Assembly (NCBI RefSeq): GCF_001427145.1
Contig: NZ_LMGL01000004.1
Span: 62,001-126,000 of the forward strand
DNA length: 64,000 nucleotides
Direction of reading: 5' to 3'
DNA from: Microbacterium sp. Root166
GTDB taxonomy: Bacteria > Actinomycetota > Actinomycetes > Actinomycetales > Microbacteriaceae
The notes beneath the pieces are model-generated. The model was given only the letters and a program-made list of their open reading frames with translations. It did no database searches and was not told the origin of the DNA. Each line of letters starts with the position of its first letter. Positions within the stretch are counted from its first letter, which is position 1. Positions 29,171-37,662 of this stretch are shown here, one piece after another. The position numbers were made by a program, and so were the translations under genes.

Positions 29171-30631
29171 ATGGAGTTCTACGGCGACCAGCCCGATGTC
29201 GACCTGACGTATTCGGACGTGTTCCTCGTCCCACGGCGGTCCTCGATCACCAGCCGCCTCGATGTCGACCTGTCCCCGGCGGACGGCACGACCGCGACGA
29301 TCCCGCTCGTGTCCGCCAACATGAACTCGGTGACCGGGCCCCGGCTCGCCGCGACTCTGGCCCGCCGCGGCGGCCTCGGCGTGCTGCCGCAGGACATGCC
29401 GCTGCAGGAGCTCGACGCCGCCATCCGATGGGTGAAGAGCCAGCCCGTGCCGTGGGACACCCCGCTCGTGCTCCCGCCCGACGCCACCGTCGCCGACGCC
29501 GCCCGGCTGCTGCCGGCGACCGAGGGTCACGGCATCGTGGTAGCGGTCCCCACCGCCTCCGGCCGCGTCGACATCGACGACATCCTCGGCATCGTCCCGG
29601 CGACTCGGCTGGGCACGGCGCTTCCCGATGCGCGCCTGGGTGACCTGGCACGCGGGCGCGCGGCATCCGTCGATGCCGTCGACATCGAGAGCGCGCGCCA
29701 CGCGTTCGACGTGATCGTCGCTGCCGGAGTCGAGACGGTGTGCGTCATCGATCACGGGCACCTCGTCGGCACGCTCTCGCGCCGCAGCGCGCTGCGCTCG
29801 ACGCTTTACCGTCCGGCCGTCGACGCGTCCGGGCGCCTCATCGTCGCGGCCGCGCTCGGCATCAACGGCGACGTCGCCGCCAAGGCTCGGGCGCTGGCGG
29901 CCGCGGGCGTGGACGTCCTCGTCGTGGACACCGCCCATGGCCACCAAGAGGGGATGCTGCGCGCCCTGCGCTCGGTCGCCGACCTCGGGCTCGGCATCCC
30001 GATCGCCGCAGGCAACATCGTCACCGCCGAGGGCGTGCACGACCTGGTCACCGCCGGCGCGACGATCCTCAAGGTCGGCGTCGGCCCCGGTGCGATGTGC
30101 ACGACGCGCATGATGACCGCGGTCGGCAGGCCGCAGTTCTCCGCGGTGCTCGAGACGGCCGAGGCGGCCAGGGTCATGGGCGCGCACGTGTGGGCGGACG
30201 GCGGCGTGCGCTACCCGCGCGACGTGGCCCTCGCGCTGGCGGCGGGCGCGGCATCCGTCATGATCGGCTCGTGGTTCGCAGGGACCATCGAGGCGCCGGG
30301 CGAGCTGCAGAGCGACGCCGCCGGGCGCATCTACAAGGAGTCGTGGGGCATGGCCTCGACCAAGGCCGTGCACGAGCGCTTCGGACGGCTCGATCCGTAC
30401 GAGCTGGCCCGCAAGGAGCTCTTCGCCGAGGGCATCTCGTCGTCGAAGATCTACCTCGACCCGCTGCGGCCGGGCCTGGAGGACCTGCTCGACATGATCA
30501 CCTCGGGCGTGCGGTCGTCGTTCACCTACGCTGGCGCCTCGAGCGTGGCGGAGTTCCGCGACCGCGCCCGCGTCGGCCTGCAGTCCGCCGCCGGCTACGA
30601 CGAGGGCAAGGCGCTTCCCGTCAGCTGGTGA
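29171..30631 (+). CDS. guaB1: GuaB1-type IMP dehydrogenase-related protein (probable GMP reductase)
   Basis: A 486-residue TIM-barrel enzyme with two CBS domains inserted between about residues 90 and 205. The start MEFYGDQPDVDLTYSDVFLV is the conserved opening of GuaB1. The catalytic cysteine loop is KVGVGPGAMCTTRMMTAVG, with GADGGVRYP-like ADGGVRYPRDVALALAAGA after it. Mycobacterial GuaB1 is known as a GMP reductase regulated through its CBS domains, which I take as its role here. Upstream, TTGCCC at 29133 and TACCCT at about 29155 are a plausible promoter. Confidence 0.9.
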   Translation: MEFYGDQPDVDLTYSDVFLVPRRSSITSRLDVDLSPADGTTATIPLVSANMNSVTGPRLAATLARRGGLGVLPQDMPLQELDAAIRWVKSQPVPWDTPLVLPPDATVADAARLLPATEGHGIVVAVPTASGRVDIDDILGIVPATRLGTALPDARLGDLARGRAASVDAVDIESARHAFDVIVAAGVETVCVIDHGHLVGTLSRRSALRSTLYRPAVDASGRLIVAAALGINGDVAAKARALAAAGVDVLVVDTAHGHQEGMLRALRSVADLGLGIPIAAGNIVTAEGVHDLVTAGATILKVGVGPGAMCTTRMMTAVGRPQFSAVLETAEAARVMGAHVWADGGVRYPRDVALALAAGAASVMIGSWFAGTIEAPGELQSDAAGRIYKESWGMASTKAVHERFGRLDPYELARKELFAEGISSSKIYLDPLRPGLEDLLDMITSGVRSSFTYAGASSVAEFRDRARVGLQSAAGYDEGKALPVSW

Positions 30632-30664
30632 GGCCCCTGCGTCGACCGCACTTTCGGCCGTCCG

Positions 30665-30682
30665 CCGCAGTGTGAACTGCGG
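30665..30682. repeat. Left copy of an 18-bp repeat flanking the AbiEi-like gene
   Basis: CCGCAGTGTGAACTGCGG; it can also fold as a small hairpin (CCGCA...TGCGG). A second copy with 15 of 18 bases identical is at 31789-31806, on the other side of the AbiEi-like gene. Confidence 0.6.
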
Positions 30683-30712
30683 CTCACCCAAAGGATTGCG
30701 GTTGATCGAGGT

Positions 30713-31690
30713 TCATCTGCCAGGGCGACCGCGTCTTGTGGGCAGGCTGTCGTTGACCAGAATGTCGTAGAGGAGACGCGGCTGATCGAGCGAAGGCGTT
30801 CGCCATCGGGACAGCGCGCGCACCTGTCGACGCAGTTCATCGCCTCGGTCCTTCTCAGCCAGCAGTGCCTGCTGCGGAGTTCGCCCGCGAAGCAGTGCCG
30901 GATCGAGGTATTTGCCGGCACCGTCGAACTCTCCGGCATGGCGGTGCTCCGGCCACCAGAAGTCGGTGTACGCGTAGCTGCTCTGGAGCTGGAATCGCTG
31001 TTGCAGCACGGGCTCCGGGAATCCGAGGTGAGCGATGAGCACGCGGCTCTGCGACTCGCGAACGCTGTCCGCGCCCGGGCGTCCGAAGGCGGCCACCCGC
31101 CTGACGGTCGCGGATGCACGTCCGTTGTACGCGCCGGCGAAGGTCGCGAGGATGGACTGGGTCGTCAATGCCCCGCCGGGGCGCCGTGACCAGAGTGCCT
31201 GGTCAGCGGCGATGACGCCGGTCAGGAATCCAGCCGCAGCGAGGTCCACCACGGTTCGCGCCGGACTGGTGATGAAGTGCCGCCCCCAGGGCAGCACGTC
31301 TTCGCTCGAGATGGTGCGACGGTGTCGACGGATCCGCCCCGAGGAACCGCCGATTCCTTCTCCGCTCACATCGATGGTCGTCGGCCAGGGCCCGATGCGG
31401 TCGATGCCCAGCACGGCCGCCGCGGAATCATGCGAGAAGACCGCCCCGGGCAACATACGGGCAGCGGCTTCCCAGACCCGTTGTGCGTGTTTCGCCATCT
31501 CGGAGAGCCACCCCCAGTGCGCGGCGGAGGTGTAGGTGCCGCGCGAGACACGGACGATCTTGCCGGCGGTGAGATCCCGATGCCTGGCACGATGCTGGGC
31601 ACTGGGGGCGAGATCGTCGCGTCGGCGTTCCACCTCAGCGAGTGGCGGTTCGCGAAGCCAAGACATGCGACTCAGTGTGGCTCTCGACAT
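30713..31690 (-). CDS. AbiEi-like winged-helix protein with a PD-(D/E)XK-type C-terminal domain
   Basis: A 325-residue protein. The first 190 residues resemble the AbiEi antitoxin/regulator family (a helix-turn-helix start with LTAGKIVRVSRGTYT and FITSPARTVVDLAAAGFL). The end looks like the DUF559/Vsr nuclease-like fold: DFWWPEHRHAGEFDGAGKY, then ALLAEKDRGDELRRQ, giving D...E...EXK-type residues. No AbiEii toxin partner lies next to it. An ATG at 31666 is an alternative start. The gene is read against its neighbours, looks somewhat less GC-rich, and is bracketed by short repeats. It may be a DNA-binding or defence protein; this is uncertain. Confidence 0.72.
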   Translation of the reverse strand: MSRATLSRMSWLREPPLAEVERRRDDLAPSAQHRARHRDLTAGKIVRVSRGTYTSAAHWGWLSEMAKHAQRVWEAAARMLPGAVFSHDSAAAVLGIDRIGPWPTTIDVSGEGIGGSSGRIRRHRRTISSEDVLPWGRHFITSPARTVVDLAAAGFLTGVIAADQALWSRRPGGALTTQSILATFAGAYNGRASATVRRVAAFGRPGADSVRESQSRVLIAHLGFPEPVLQQRFQLQSSYAYTDFWWPEHRHAGEFDGAGKYLDPALLRGRTPQQALLAEKDRGDELRRQVRALSRWRTPSLDQPRLLYDILVNDSLPTRRGRPGR

Positions 31691-32010
31691 CGGACCGAGC
31701 CGGGGACCGACGAGATCGGTTGATTGACCGTCTCCGCATCGCGCTGGGGAGGAGCCGCACGATCCAGAGACGCAGTTCGCGGCATCCACCGCAATACGAA
31801 CTGCGGCGAACGCGCTGACCTGCGGCAGATCCCATCGGCCTGGCCGGCCGGGAGGAGGGGAAAGGCGGAGGGGGATGCCGCGGCGAGCCGCCCCGCGCGG
31901 GGCACGAGCCGCAGCACCTGCCGTAGACTTGCCGGCACGATGGACGACCCTCCTAGTTGCAGACCTTCGCCCCACCGACCCGCCTCCCGCTCCGCCGGGG
32001 GTGATGCCTG
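31691..32010. other. 320-bp intergenic region upstream of the CNNM genes
   Basis: It holds the right-hand repeat (31789-31806), the inverted repeat CGCAGTTCG/CGAACTGCG (31771-31779 and 31797-31805), a TAGACT -10 candidate at 31924-31929, the short leader ORF from 31940, and a C-rich, G-poor stretch at about 31966-32000. Nothing else is recognisable. Confidence 0.6.
31789..31806. repeat. Right copy of the 18-bp repeat flanking the AbiEi-like gene
   Basis: CCGCAATACGAACTGCGG, differing from the left copy (30665-30682) at three positions. It is in the same orientation as the left copy, about 1.1 kb away. Confidence 0.6.
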
Positions 32011-32011
32011 A
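31940..32011 (+). CDS. Putative proline-rich leader peptide (23 aa) coupled to the CNNM gene
   Basis: A 24-codon frame that begins MDDPPSCRPSP and has five prolines in its first 14 residues. Its stop overlaps the ATG of the first CNNM gene (TGATG), so it is positioned for translational coupling. TAGACT lies 10 nt before its ATG, which would leave a leader of only a few bases. The codons run through a C-rich, G-poor stretch. The acidic-proline opening recalls the MgtL leader peptide (MEPDPTP) that senses magnesium in enterobacteria. Translation is not proven and the resemblance may be chance. Confidence 0.4.
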   Translation: MDDPPSCRPSPHRPASRSAGGDA

Positions 32012-33342
32012 TGGAATTCGTCATGCTGGGCGTGGGGCTCCTGCTCACGGTCGGGACCGGACTCTTCGTCGCCAGCGAGTTCGCCCTCGTCAACCTCGAC
32101 CGCGCCGACCTCGAAGCCCGCCGGGAAGCAGGTGAGACCCGGCTCTCGCTCACGATCAGCGCGCTGCGGATCACCTCGACCCATCTCTCCAGCGCGCAGC
32201 TCGGCATCACGCTGACCACGCTCCTCACCGGCTACACGATGGAGCCGGCGATCTCGAGCCTGCTTCGGCCGGTGTTCACGGCGTGGGGCCTGCCTGCCGG
32301 GCTGGTGAGCCCGCTGGCCGTCATCATCGCCGTCGCCACCGCGACGATCTTCTCGATGATCATCGGCGAGCTGGTGCCGAAGAACTTCGCGCTGGCCATC
32401 CCGCGTCAGACCGCCAAGCTCGTCATGCCGTTCCAGGTCGCGTTCACGACTGTGTTCCGTCCCGCGATCGTCGTACTCAACGGCAGCGCGAACGGCGTGC
32501 TGCGCGGCATCGGCATCGAGCCCAAGGAGGAGCTCTCCGGCGCCCGCACCGCCGAGGAGCTCTCCAGCCTCGTGCGCCGCTCGGCGAGCGCCGGCGTGCT
32601 CGAAGAGGACACCGCCTCGCTTCTGGACCGCAGCCTCACCTTCGCGCGCCTGAGCGCGGCCGACGTGATGACCCCGCGCCCCAGCATCCACGCGATCGCC
32701 GCCGACGACTCGGCGGAGGACGTGATCCAGCTCGCCCGGCGCACCGGCCACAGCCGCTTCCCGGTGTACGACGACTCGATGGACGACATCATCGGCGTCG
32801 TCCACCTCAAGGCCGCGGTCAGCGTGCCGCGCGACCGGCGCACCGACGTCCCGGCCGCCGCGCTGGCGACGGAGCCGCTGCGCATCCCCGAGACGGTCCA
32901 CCTCGACGCCCTCGTGTCGGAGCTGCGCACCCGCGGCTACCAGATGGCCGTCGTCGTCGACGAGTACGGCGGCACCGCCGGCGTCGTGACGCTCGAGGAC
33001 CTGGTCGAGGAGATCGTGGGCGAGGTGCTCGACGAGCACGACCGTCGCCGCGCCGGGATCGTCCGCGCGGAGGGCTCCGTCATCTTCCCCGGGGAGCTCC
33101 GACCCGACGAGGTGCTCGATCGCACCGGCATCCGCATTCCCGAAGGAGACGTGTACGACACCGTGGGCGGCTTCATCATGAGCGTGCTCGAACGCATTCC
33201 GGTCGTCGGCGACACGCTCGAGCTGGAGGACGGCACCATCGAGGTGCAGCGCATGGACGGCCGCCGCGTCGACCGGGTGCGCTTCACGCCCACCCCGATG
33301 CCGCACGAGGACGCGGCGACCGAAGGCGGTGAGGGCCGATGA
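32011..33342 (+). CDS. CNNM/CorC-type membrane protein with CBS pair and CorC_HlyC domain
   Basis: A 443-residue protein of the hemolysin-C/CorC family, linked to magnesium and cobalt transport or resistance. The DUF21 membrane domain (about 1-190) has VASEFALVNLDRADLEA and IIGELVPKNFALAIP. Two CBS motifs follow (VMTPRPSIHAIA, then VVDEYGGTAGVVTLEDLVEE). A C-terminal CorC_HlyC domain is at about 350-435 (DVYDTVGGFIMSVLERIP). GGGGGTGAT upstream is a fair ribosome site. Its stop overlaps the next CNNM gene (ATGA). The pair lies next to guaB1 as do Rv1842c and Rv1841c in M. tuberculosis. Confidence 0.93.
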   Translation: MEFVMLGVGLLLTVGTGLFVASEFALVNLDRADLEARREAGETRLSLTISALRITSTHLSSAQLGITLTTLLTGYTMEPAISSLLRPVFTAWGLPAGLVSPLAVIIAVATATIFSMIIGELVPKNFALAIPRQTAKLVMPFQVAFTTVFRPAIVVLNGSANGVLRGIGIEPKEELSGARTAEELSSLVRRSASAGVLEEDTASLLDRSLTFARLSAADVMTPRPSIHAIAADDSAEDVIQLARRTGHSRFPVYDDSMDDIIGVVHLKAAVSVPRDRRTDVPAAALATEPLRIPETVHLDALVSELRTRGYQMAVVVDEYGGTAGVVTLEDLVEEIVGEVLDEHDRRRAGIVRAEGSVIFPGELRPDEVLDRTGIRIPEGDVYDTVGGFIMSVLERIPVVGDTLELEDGTIEVQRMDGRRVDRVRFTPTPMPHEDAATEGGEGR

Positions 33343-34397
33343 GCGATTGGGCCGGAATCGCCTGGCTGGTCGTGCTGCTGGCCTTCAACGCCTTCTTCGT
33401 CGGCGCCGAGTTCGCCGTCATCTCAGCACGCCGTTCGCAGATCGAGCCGCTCGCCGAGAAAGGATCGCGCTCGGCCAAGACCGCGCTGTACGCGATGGAG
33501 CACGCGACCCTGATGCTGGCGACGAGCCAGCTCGGCATCACGATCTGCTCGCTGCTGATCCTGAACGTGTCCGAACCGGCGATCCATCACCTGCTCGCGG
33601 AGCCCCTGCATCTCACGGGCTGGTCCGAGGGCGTCGTGGACACCGTCGCGTTCGTGATCGCGCTGCTGGTCGTGTCGTACCTGCACGTCGTGTTCGGCGA
33701 GATGGTGCCGAAGAACCTCGCGTTCTCGGTGCCCGATCGCGCCGTGCTGATGCTCGCGACGCCGCTGGTGTGGGTGTCGAAGCTGTTCCACCCGGTGATC
33801 GTGACGCTCAACTGGATCGCGAACCACATCGTGCGGCTGTTCGGCGTCGAGCCGAAGGACGAGGCGGCCTCGACCTTCACGCTCGAAGAGGTCGTCACGA
33901 TCGTGAACCAGTCCCGCATCGAGGGCGTGCTCAACGACGTGAGCGGTACGGTCGCCGCGGCCGTCGAGTTCACCGACAAGAAGGCCAAGGACATCGCCGT
34001 GCCGCTGGGCGCGCTGGTCACCCTGCCGGAGACCACGACTCCCGACGAGATCGAACGAGCCGTGAGCAAGCACGGGTTCTCGCGCTACGTGATCGTGGAC
34101 GGCGTGGGCGAGCCCGTCGGCTACGTCCACCTCAAGGACGTCCTGCAGGGGGCGGAGGGGGCGGATGCCGAAGCCGCCGTCGCCCGCCGGATCCCGTCCA
34201 AGCGCATCCACCACATGGTGCCCGTCCTCGAGTCGACCGACCTGGAGGATGCGCTCGCGCTCATGCGCCGGGCAGGGCGTCACCTGGCGGAGGTGCGGAA
34301 CGAGGAGGGCGCGGTCACGGCCGTGCTGTTCCTCGAGGACATCATCGAGGAGCTGATCGGCGAGGTGCAGGACGCGACCCGTCGCGGTCTGCGGTAG
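33339..34397 (+). CDS. CNNM-type membrane protein with CBS pair, lacking the CorC_HlyC domain
   Basis: A 352-residue paralogue of the upstream protein. The DUF21 membrane part has FVGAEFAVISARRSQIEPLA and VFGEMVPKNLAFSVPDRAV. The CBS pair is less conserved (AVPLGALVTLPETTTPDEIE, then AVTAVLFLEDIIEELIGEV) and the protein ends soon after it. The loss of the last domain compared with the upstream gene suggests the two form a heteromer in which only one subunit carries the CorC_HlyC part. The start overlaps the stop of the first gene. Confidence 0.92.
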   Translation: MSDWAGIAWLVVLLAFNAFFVGAEFAVISARRSQIEPLAEKGSRSAKTALYAMEHATLMLATSQLGITICSLLILNVSEPAIHHLLAEPLHLTGWSEGVVDTVAFVIALLVVSYLHVVFGEMVPKNLAFSVPDRAVLMLATPLVWVSKLFHPVIVTLNWIANHIVRLFGVEPKDEAASTFTLEEVVTIVNQSRIEGVLNDVSGTVAAAVEFTDKKAKDIAVPLGALVTLPETTTPDEIERAVSKHGFSRYVIVDGVGEPVGYVHLKDVLQGAEGADAEAAVARRIPSKRIHHMVPVLESTDLEDALALMRRAGRHLAEVRNEEGAVTAVLFLEDIIEELIGEVQDATRRGLR

Positions 34398-34403
34398 CCG
34401 GGC

Positions 34404-35468
34404 TCAGAGCCGGGCGCGGACGTACTGCTTCGGCCAGTAGTCGATGTCGGCGCCGAGCTCGGCGGCGGCCCGCAGGCCGTAGTGCGGGTCGCGGAGCCAT
34501 TCGCGTCCGGCCATGACGGCGTCGGCCTGGCCATCGGCGACGACCCGCTCGGCCAGCTGCGGGTCGTCGATCATGCCGACCGCGCTCACCGCGACGCCGG
34601 CGACCCGCCGGATGTGGGCGGCGAGCTCCACCTGATAGCCCGGTCCGGTCGTGATCCGCTGGTGCGCGACGAGTCCGCCGCTGGAGATGTCGAAGAAGTC
34701 GGCCCCGCGCTCGGCCGCCCACACCGCGACGGCGGCGGTCTCATCGGCATTCCAGCCGCCGTCGGCCCAGTCGGTGGCCGAGAACCTCACCAGCAGAGGC
34801 ACGGCGGGCGCGGCATCCGCCACCGCATCGATCACACGCAGCAGCAGCCGCGCGCGGTTCTCGAGCGATCCGCCGTACTCGTCGTCGCGCTGATTCGACA
34901 GCGGCGAGAGGAACTGGTGCAGCAGGTACCCGTGCGCGGCGTGGATCTCGAGCACCTCGAATCCGGCGGACACCGCCCGGCGCGCGGCGGCCGCGAAGTC
35001 GGCGACGACCCGGTCGATCCCGGCGAGGTCGAATGCGGCCGGCACCGCGTACCCGTCGAACGCGATCGCGGACGGCGCGACGGTCGGCCAGCCGCCCTCG
35101 CCGACAGGCACCGACCCGCGGTGACCCGAGAACGGCGACCACGTCGAGGCCTTGCGGCCGGCGTGGGCCAGCTGCACCCCCGCGACGGCGCCCCGGGCGC
35201 GGATGGCCGCGACGATGGGCGTCCACGCGTCGCGCTGCTCGTCGGTCCAGAGGCCGGTGTCCTCGGGCGAGATGCGGCCTTCGGGCGAGACGGCGGTGGC
35301 CTCGGCGATCACGAGTCCGGCGCCGCCCGAGGCGAACTGCGCCAGGTGGGTGTGGTGCCACTCCTGGGGCACGCCGTCCACGGCGCTGTACTGGCACATC
35401 GGCGATACCCAGAGGCGATTGCGCAGGGTGATGTCGCGCAGCGACAGGGGCGTGAAGAGGGTGCTCAT
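34404..35468 (-). CDS. NADH:flavin oxidoreductase, YqjM-like Old Yellow Enzyme
   Basis: A 354-residue FMN enzyme that reduces activated C=C bonds with NAD(P)H. The start FTPLSLRDITLRNRLWVSPM is followed by the YqjM-type cysteine (PMCQYSAVDG) and the histidine pair in FEVLEIHAAHGYLLHQFLSP. LSNQRDDEYGGSLENR and the closing phosphate-binding part follow (GQADAVMAGREWLRDP). It fits the thermophilic-like OYE subclass. It is convergent with the CNNM pair and divergent from nnrD. Confidence 0.93.
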   Translation of the reverse strand: MSTLFTPLSLRDITLRNRLWVSPMCQYSAVDGVPQEWHHTHLAQFASGGAGLVIAEATAVSPEGRISPEDTGLWTDEQRDAWTPIVAAIRARGAVAGVQLAHAGRKASTWSPFSGHRGSVPVGEGGWPTVAPSAIAFDGYAVPAAFDLAGIDRVVADFAAAARRAVSAGFEVLEIHAAHGYLLHQFLSPLSNQRDDEYGGSLENRARLLLRVIDAVADAAPAVPLLVRFSATDWADGGWNADETAAVAVWAAERGADFFDISSGGLVAHQRITTGPGYQVELAAHIRRVAGVAVSAVGMIDDPQLAERVVADGQADAVMAGREWLRDPHYGLRAAAELGADIDYWPKQYVRARL

Positions 35469-35499
35469 CCGGGGGACACTCCGCGAGTAGGGTGGCGCC

Positions 35500-36333
35500 A
35501 TGACGGGGTCATGGACGGGAGCCGAGACGGGCCGGTTCCTTCGGAGGCCAACGGCCGCCGACGACAAGTATTCCCGAGGCGTGCTCGGCGTGCGGACCGG
35601 ATCCGAGACGTATCCGGGCGCGGCGGTGCTCGGAGTCGAGGCCGCGTGGCGCACCGGCATCGGGATGGTCCGCTATCTCGGACCGGAGCGACCGACCGCC
35701 TTCGTGCTGGCGCGGCGTCCTGAGACCGTGGCTGCCGACGGGCGCGTCCAGGCGTGGGTCATCGGGTCGGGCACTGATGCGTCGGCTCGCGGCGCCGGCG
35801 AGTCCGAGGCGTTGCGGCGCATCCTGCACGACACCGACCCGGTGGTGGTCGACGCGGGGGCGCTCGACCTGGCCGCCGACGGCACCGCGCCCCGCCTGCT
35901 CACCCCGCACGACCGGGAGCACGCGCGGCTTCGCGCGGGACTCGGCCTCGCCGCCGTGGGCTCCGACCGCGTCTCGGCCGCACGCACGACCGCCGAGGCC
36001 ACCGGGGCCGTGGTGGTCCTCAAAGGGGCGGTGACGGTGGTCGCGTCGCCCGACGGCGCGGTCTTCGAGATCGCCGCCGGCACGCCGTGGCTGGCCACGG
36101 CGGGCACCGGCGACGTGCTGGCCGGGGTCATCGGTGCGCTCGTGGCCGCAGCGGTCGCGGACGGCCGGGTGACGGATGCCGCATCCCTCGCGCCGCTGGC
36201 CGCTGCGGCCGCGTGGCTGCACGGGCACGCCGCGCGGCTGGCGTCGTCGGCGCGGGGCGGCGGGCCGATCACGGCGCTGGACGTCGCCGAGGCGCTGCCG
36301 CGCTCGGTCGCGGAGGCCCTCGACGCGGTGTGA
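35500..36333 (+). CDS. nnrD: ADP/ATP-dependent NAD(P)H-hydrate dehydratase
   Basis: A nicotinamide repair enzyme of 277 residues that turns damaged NAD(P)HX back into NAD(P)H. It matches the dehydratase half only: KYSRGVLGVRTGSETYPGAA, VVVDAGALDLAADG, LLTPHDREHARL, VVVLKGAVTVVASPDG and the ribokinase-type WLATAGTGDVLAGVIGALVA. The epimerase half (NnrE) is absent. TAGGGT lies 6 nt before the ATG, so a leaderless message is likely. Confidence 0.93.
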   Translation: MTGSWTGAETGRFLRRPTAADDKYSRGVLGVRTGSETYPGAAVLGVEAAWRTGIGMVRYLGPERPTAFVLARRPETVAADGRVQAWVIGSGTDASARGAGESEALRRILHDTDPVVVDAGALDLAADGTAPRLLTPHDREHARLRAGLGLAAVGSDRVSAARTTAEATGAVVVLKGAVTVVASPDGAVFEIAAGTPWLATAGTGDVLAGVIGALVAAAVADGRVTDAASLAPLAAAAAWLHGHAARLASSARGGGPITALDVAEALPRSVAEALDAV

Positions 36334-36384
36334 CGCCCGACGCGCGGCCCGCGCGCGATCCGGGACCTCAATAGGATGAAACGC

Positions 36385-37632
36385 GTGTCGAGGCGTGCGG
36401 GGCTCTGGGTCGCGTTCGTGCTGGTGCATCTGGTCACCGCCTTCCTCGGCTTCGTCGAGCCCAACCTTCCGATGGGTGACGTCTACCTCGTCTACGAGCC
36501 GTGGGCGCGGGGTGCGGCCGACGGGGGAGCGATCCCCGGCGTCACGGAGCAGTGGGTCTACCCGCAGCTCGCGCTCGCTCCGATCGTGCTCGCCCTCGGC
36601 CTCGAGTGGATCGCCGGGTACGAGATCGCGTGGGCGGTCCTGGTCACGGCGCTCGATGCCCTCGCCTTCGCACTGCTGGTGGGGCGCGGCCGGTCGGCGG
36701 GGCGCACCCTCGCCGCAGCCTTCTGGCTCGCGTTCGCGCTTCTGCTCGGCCCCGTCGGCATGTACCGCCTCGACGCCGTGACGGTGCCTCTCGCCATCGC
36801 CGGCTGCCTCTGGCTGATCGGGCGGCCCGCGCTCGCGGCCACGCTGCTCGCGATCGCCACGTGGATCAAGGTGTGGCCGGCCGCGCTCCTGGCCGCCGCC
36901 GTGATCGCGGTCCGGCGCCGCCTGGTGCTCGTCGGGATGGCGGCCGCGGTCAGCGCCGGAGTCCTGATCGCCGTGATGGCCGCCGGCGGCGCACGCCACG
37001 CATTCGGCTTCGTCGCCGGACAGACCGGTCGCGGCCTGCAGCTCGAGGCGCCCGTGACCGCGTGGTATCTCTGGCAGGCCGTCGCCGGCGTCGACGACGC
37101 GTTCGTCTACTACGACTCCGGCATCCTGACCTTCCAGGTGACCGGGCCCTACGTCGACGCCGTGATCGCGGCGATGACGCCGCTGCTGGCGGTCACGGTG
37201 CTCGCCGTCGCGGCGCTCGGCGCGTGGCGCGCCTGGCGCGGCGCGTCGTTCGCGGCGCTCTTCCCGGCGCTCGCCCTCGCGCTCGTGCTGGCCTTCATCG
37301 TGACCAACAAGGTCGGCTCGCCGCAGTTCCAGACCTGGATCATCGCGCCGATCGTGCTCGGGCTCGTGATCGACCGCCGACGCTGGCGGATGCCGGCCGT
37401 CGCCGCCCTCGTGATCGCCCTGCTGACACACCTCGTCTACCCGCTGCTGTACAACCGGCTCATCGTCGCCGACGCCCTGGCCGCCGGTGTGCTGACCGCA
37501 CGCAACGCCCTGCTCATCGCGCTCATGGCGTGGGCCGTGGTCCGCGTGGTCCGCGCACCGCAGCGCCTGCTCGCCTCGCGTGGCGGAGCCCTGCCCGCAC
37601 CGCCGAACCATCGCCCCCAGGCATCCGCCTGA
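36385..37632 (+). CDS. GT87-family membrane glycosyltransferase
   Basis: A 415-residue polytopic protein with about 10-11 helices. It resembles the GT87 (DUF2029) polyprenyl-phosphate mannosyltransferases that work outside the membrane on lipoglycans. An acidic site follows the first helix (GFVEPNLPMGDVYLVYEPWA), and ATWIKVWPAALLAA is a typical cytosolic loop. The GTG at 36385 lies 7 nt after TAGGAT; an in-frame ATG three codons upstream would overlap that hexamer, so GTG is preferred. The acceptor is unknown. Confidence 0.82.
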   Translation: MSRRAGLWVAFVLVHLVTAFLGFVEPNLPMGDVYLVYEPWARGAADGGAIPGVTEQWVYPQLALAPIVLALGLEWIAGYEIAWAVLVTALDALAFALLVGRGRSAGRTLAAAFWLAFALLLGPVGMYRLDAVTVPLAIAGCLWLIGRPALAATLLAIATWIKVWPAALLAAAVIAVRRRLVLVGMAAAVSAGVLIAVMAAGGARHAFGFVAGQTGRGLQLEAPVTAWYLWQAVAGVDDAFVYYDSGILTFQVTGPYVDAVIAAMTPLLAVTVLAVAALGAWRAWRGASFAALFPALALALVLAFIVTNKVGSPQFQTWIIAPIVLGLVIDRRRWRMPAVAALVIALLTHLVYPLLYNRLIVADALAAGVLTARNALLIALMAWAVVRVVRAPQRLLASRGGALPAPPNHRPQASA

Positions 37633-37662
37633 CCCGCACCACCCGAGAACCCGGAGGTTCCC

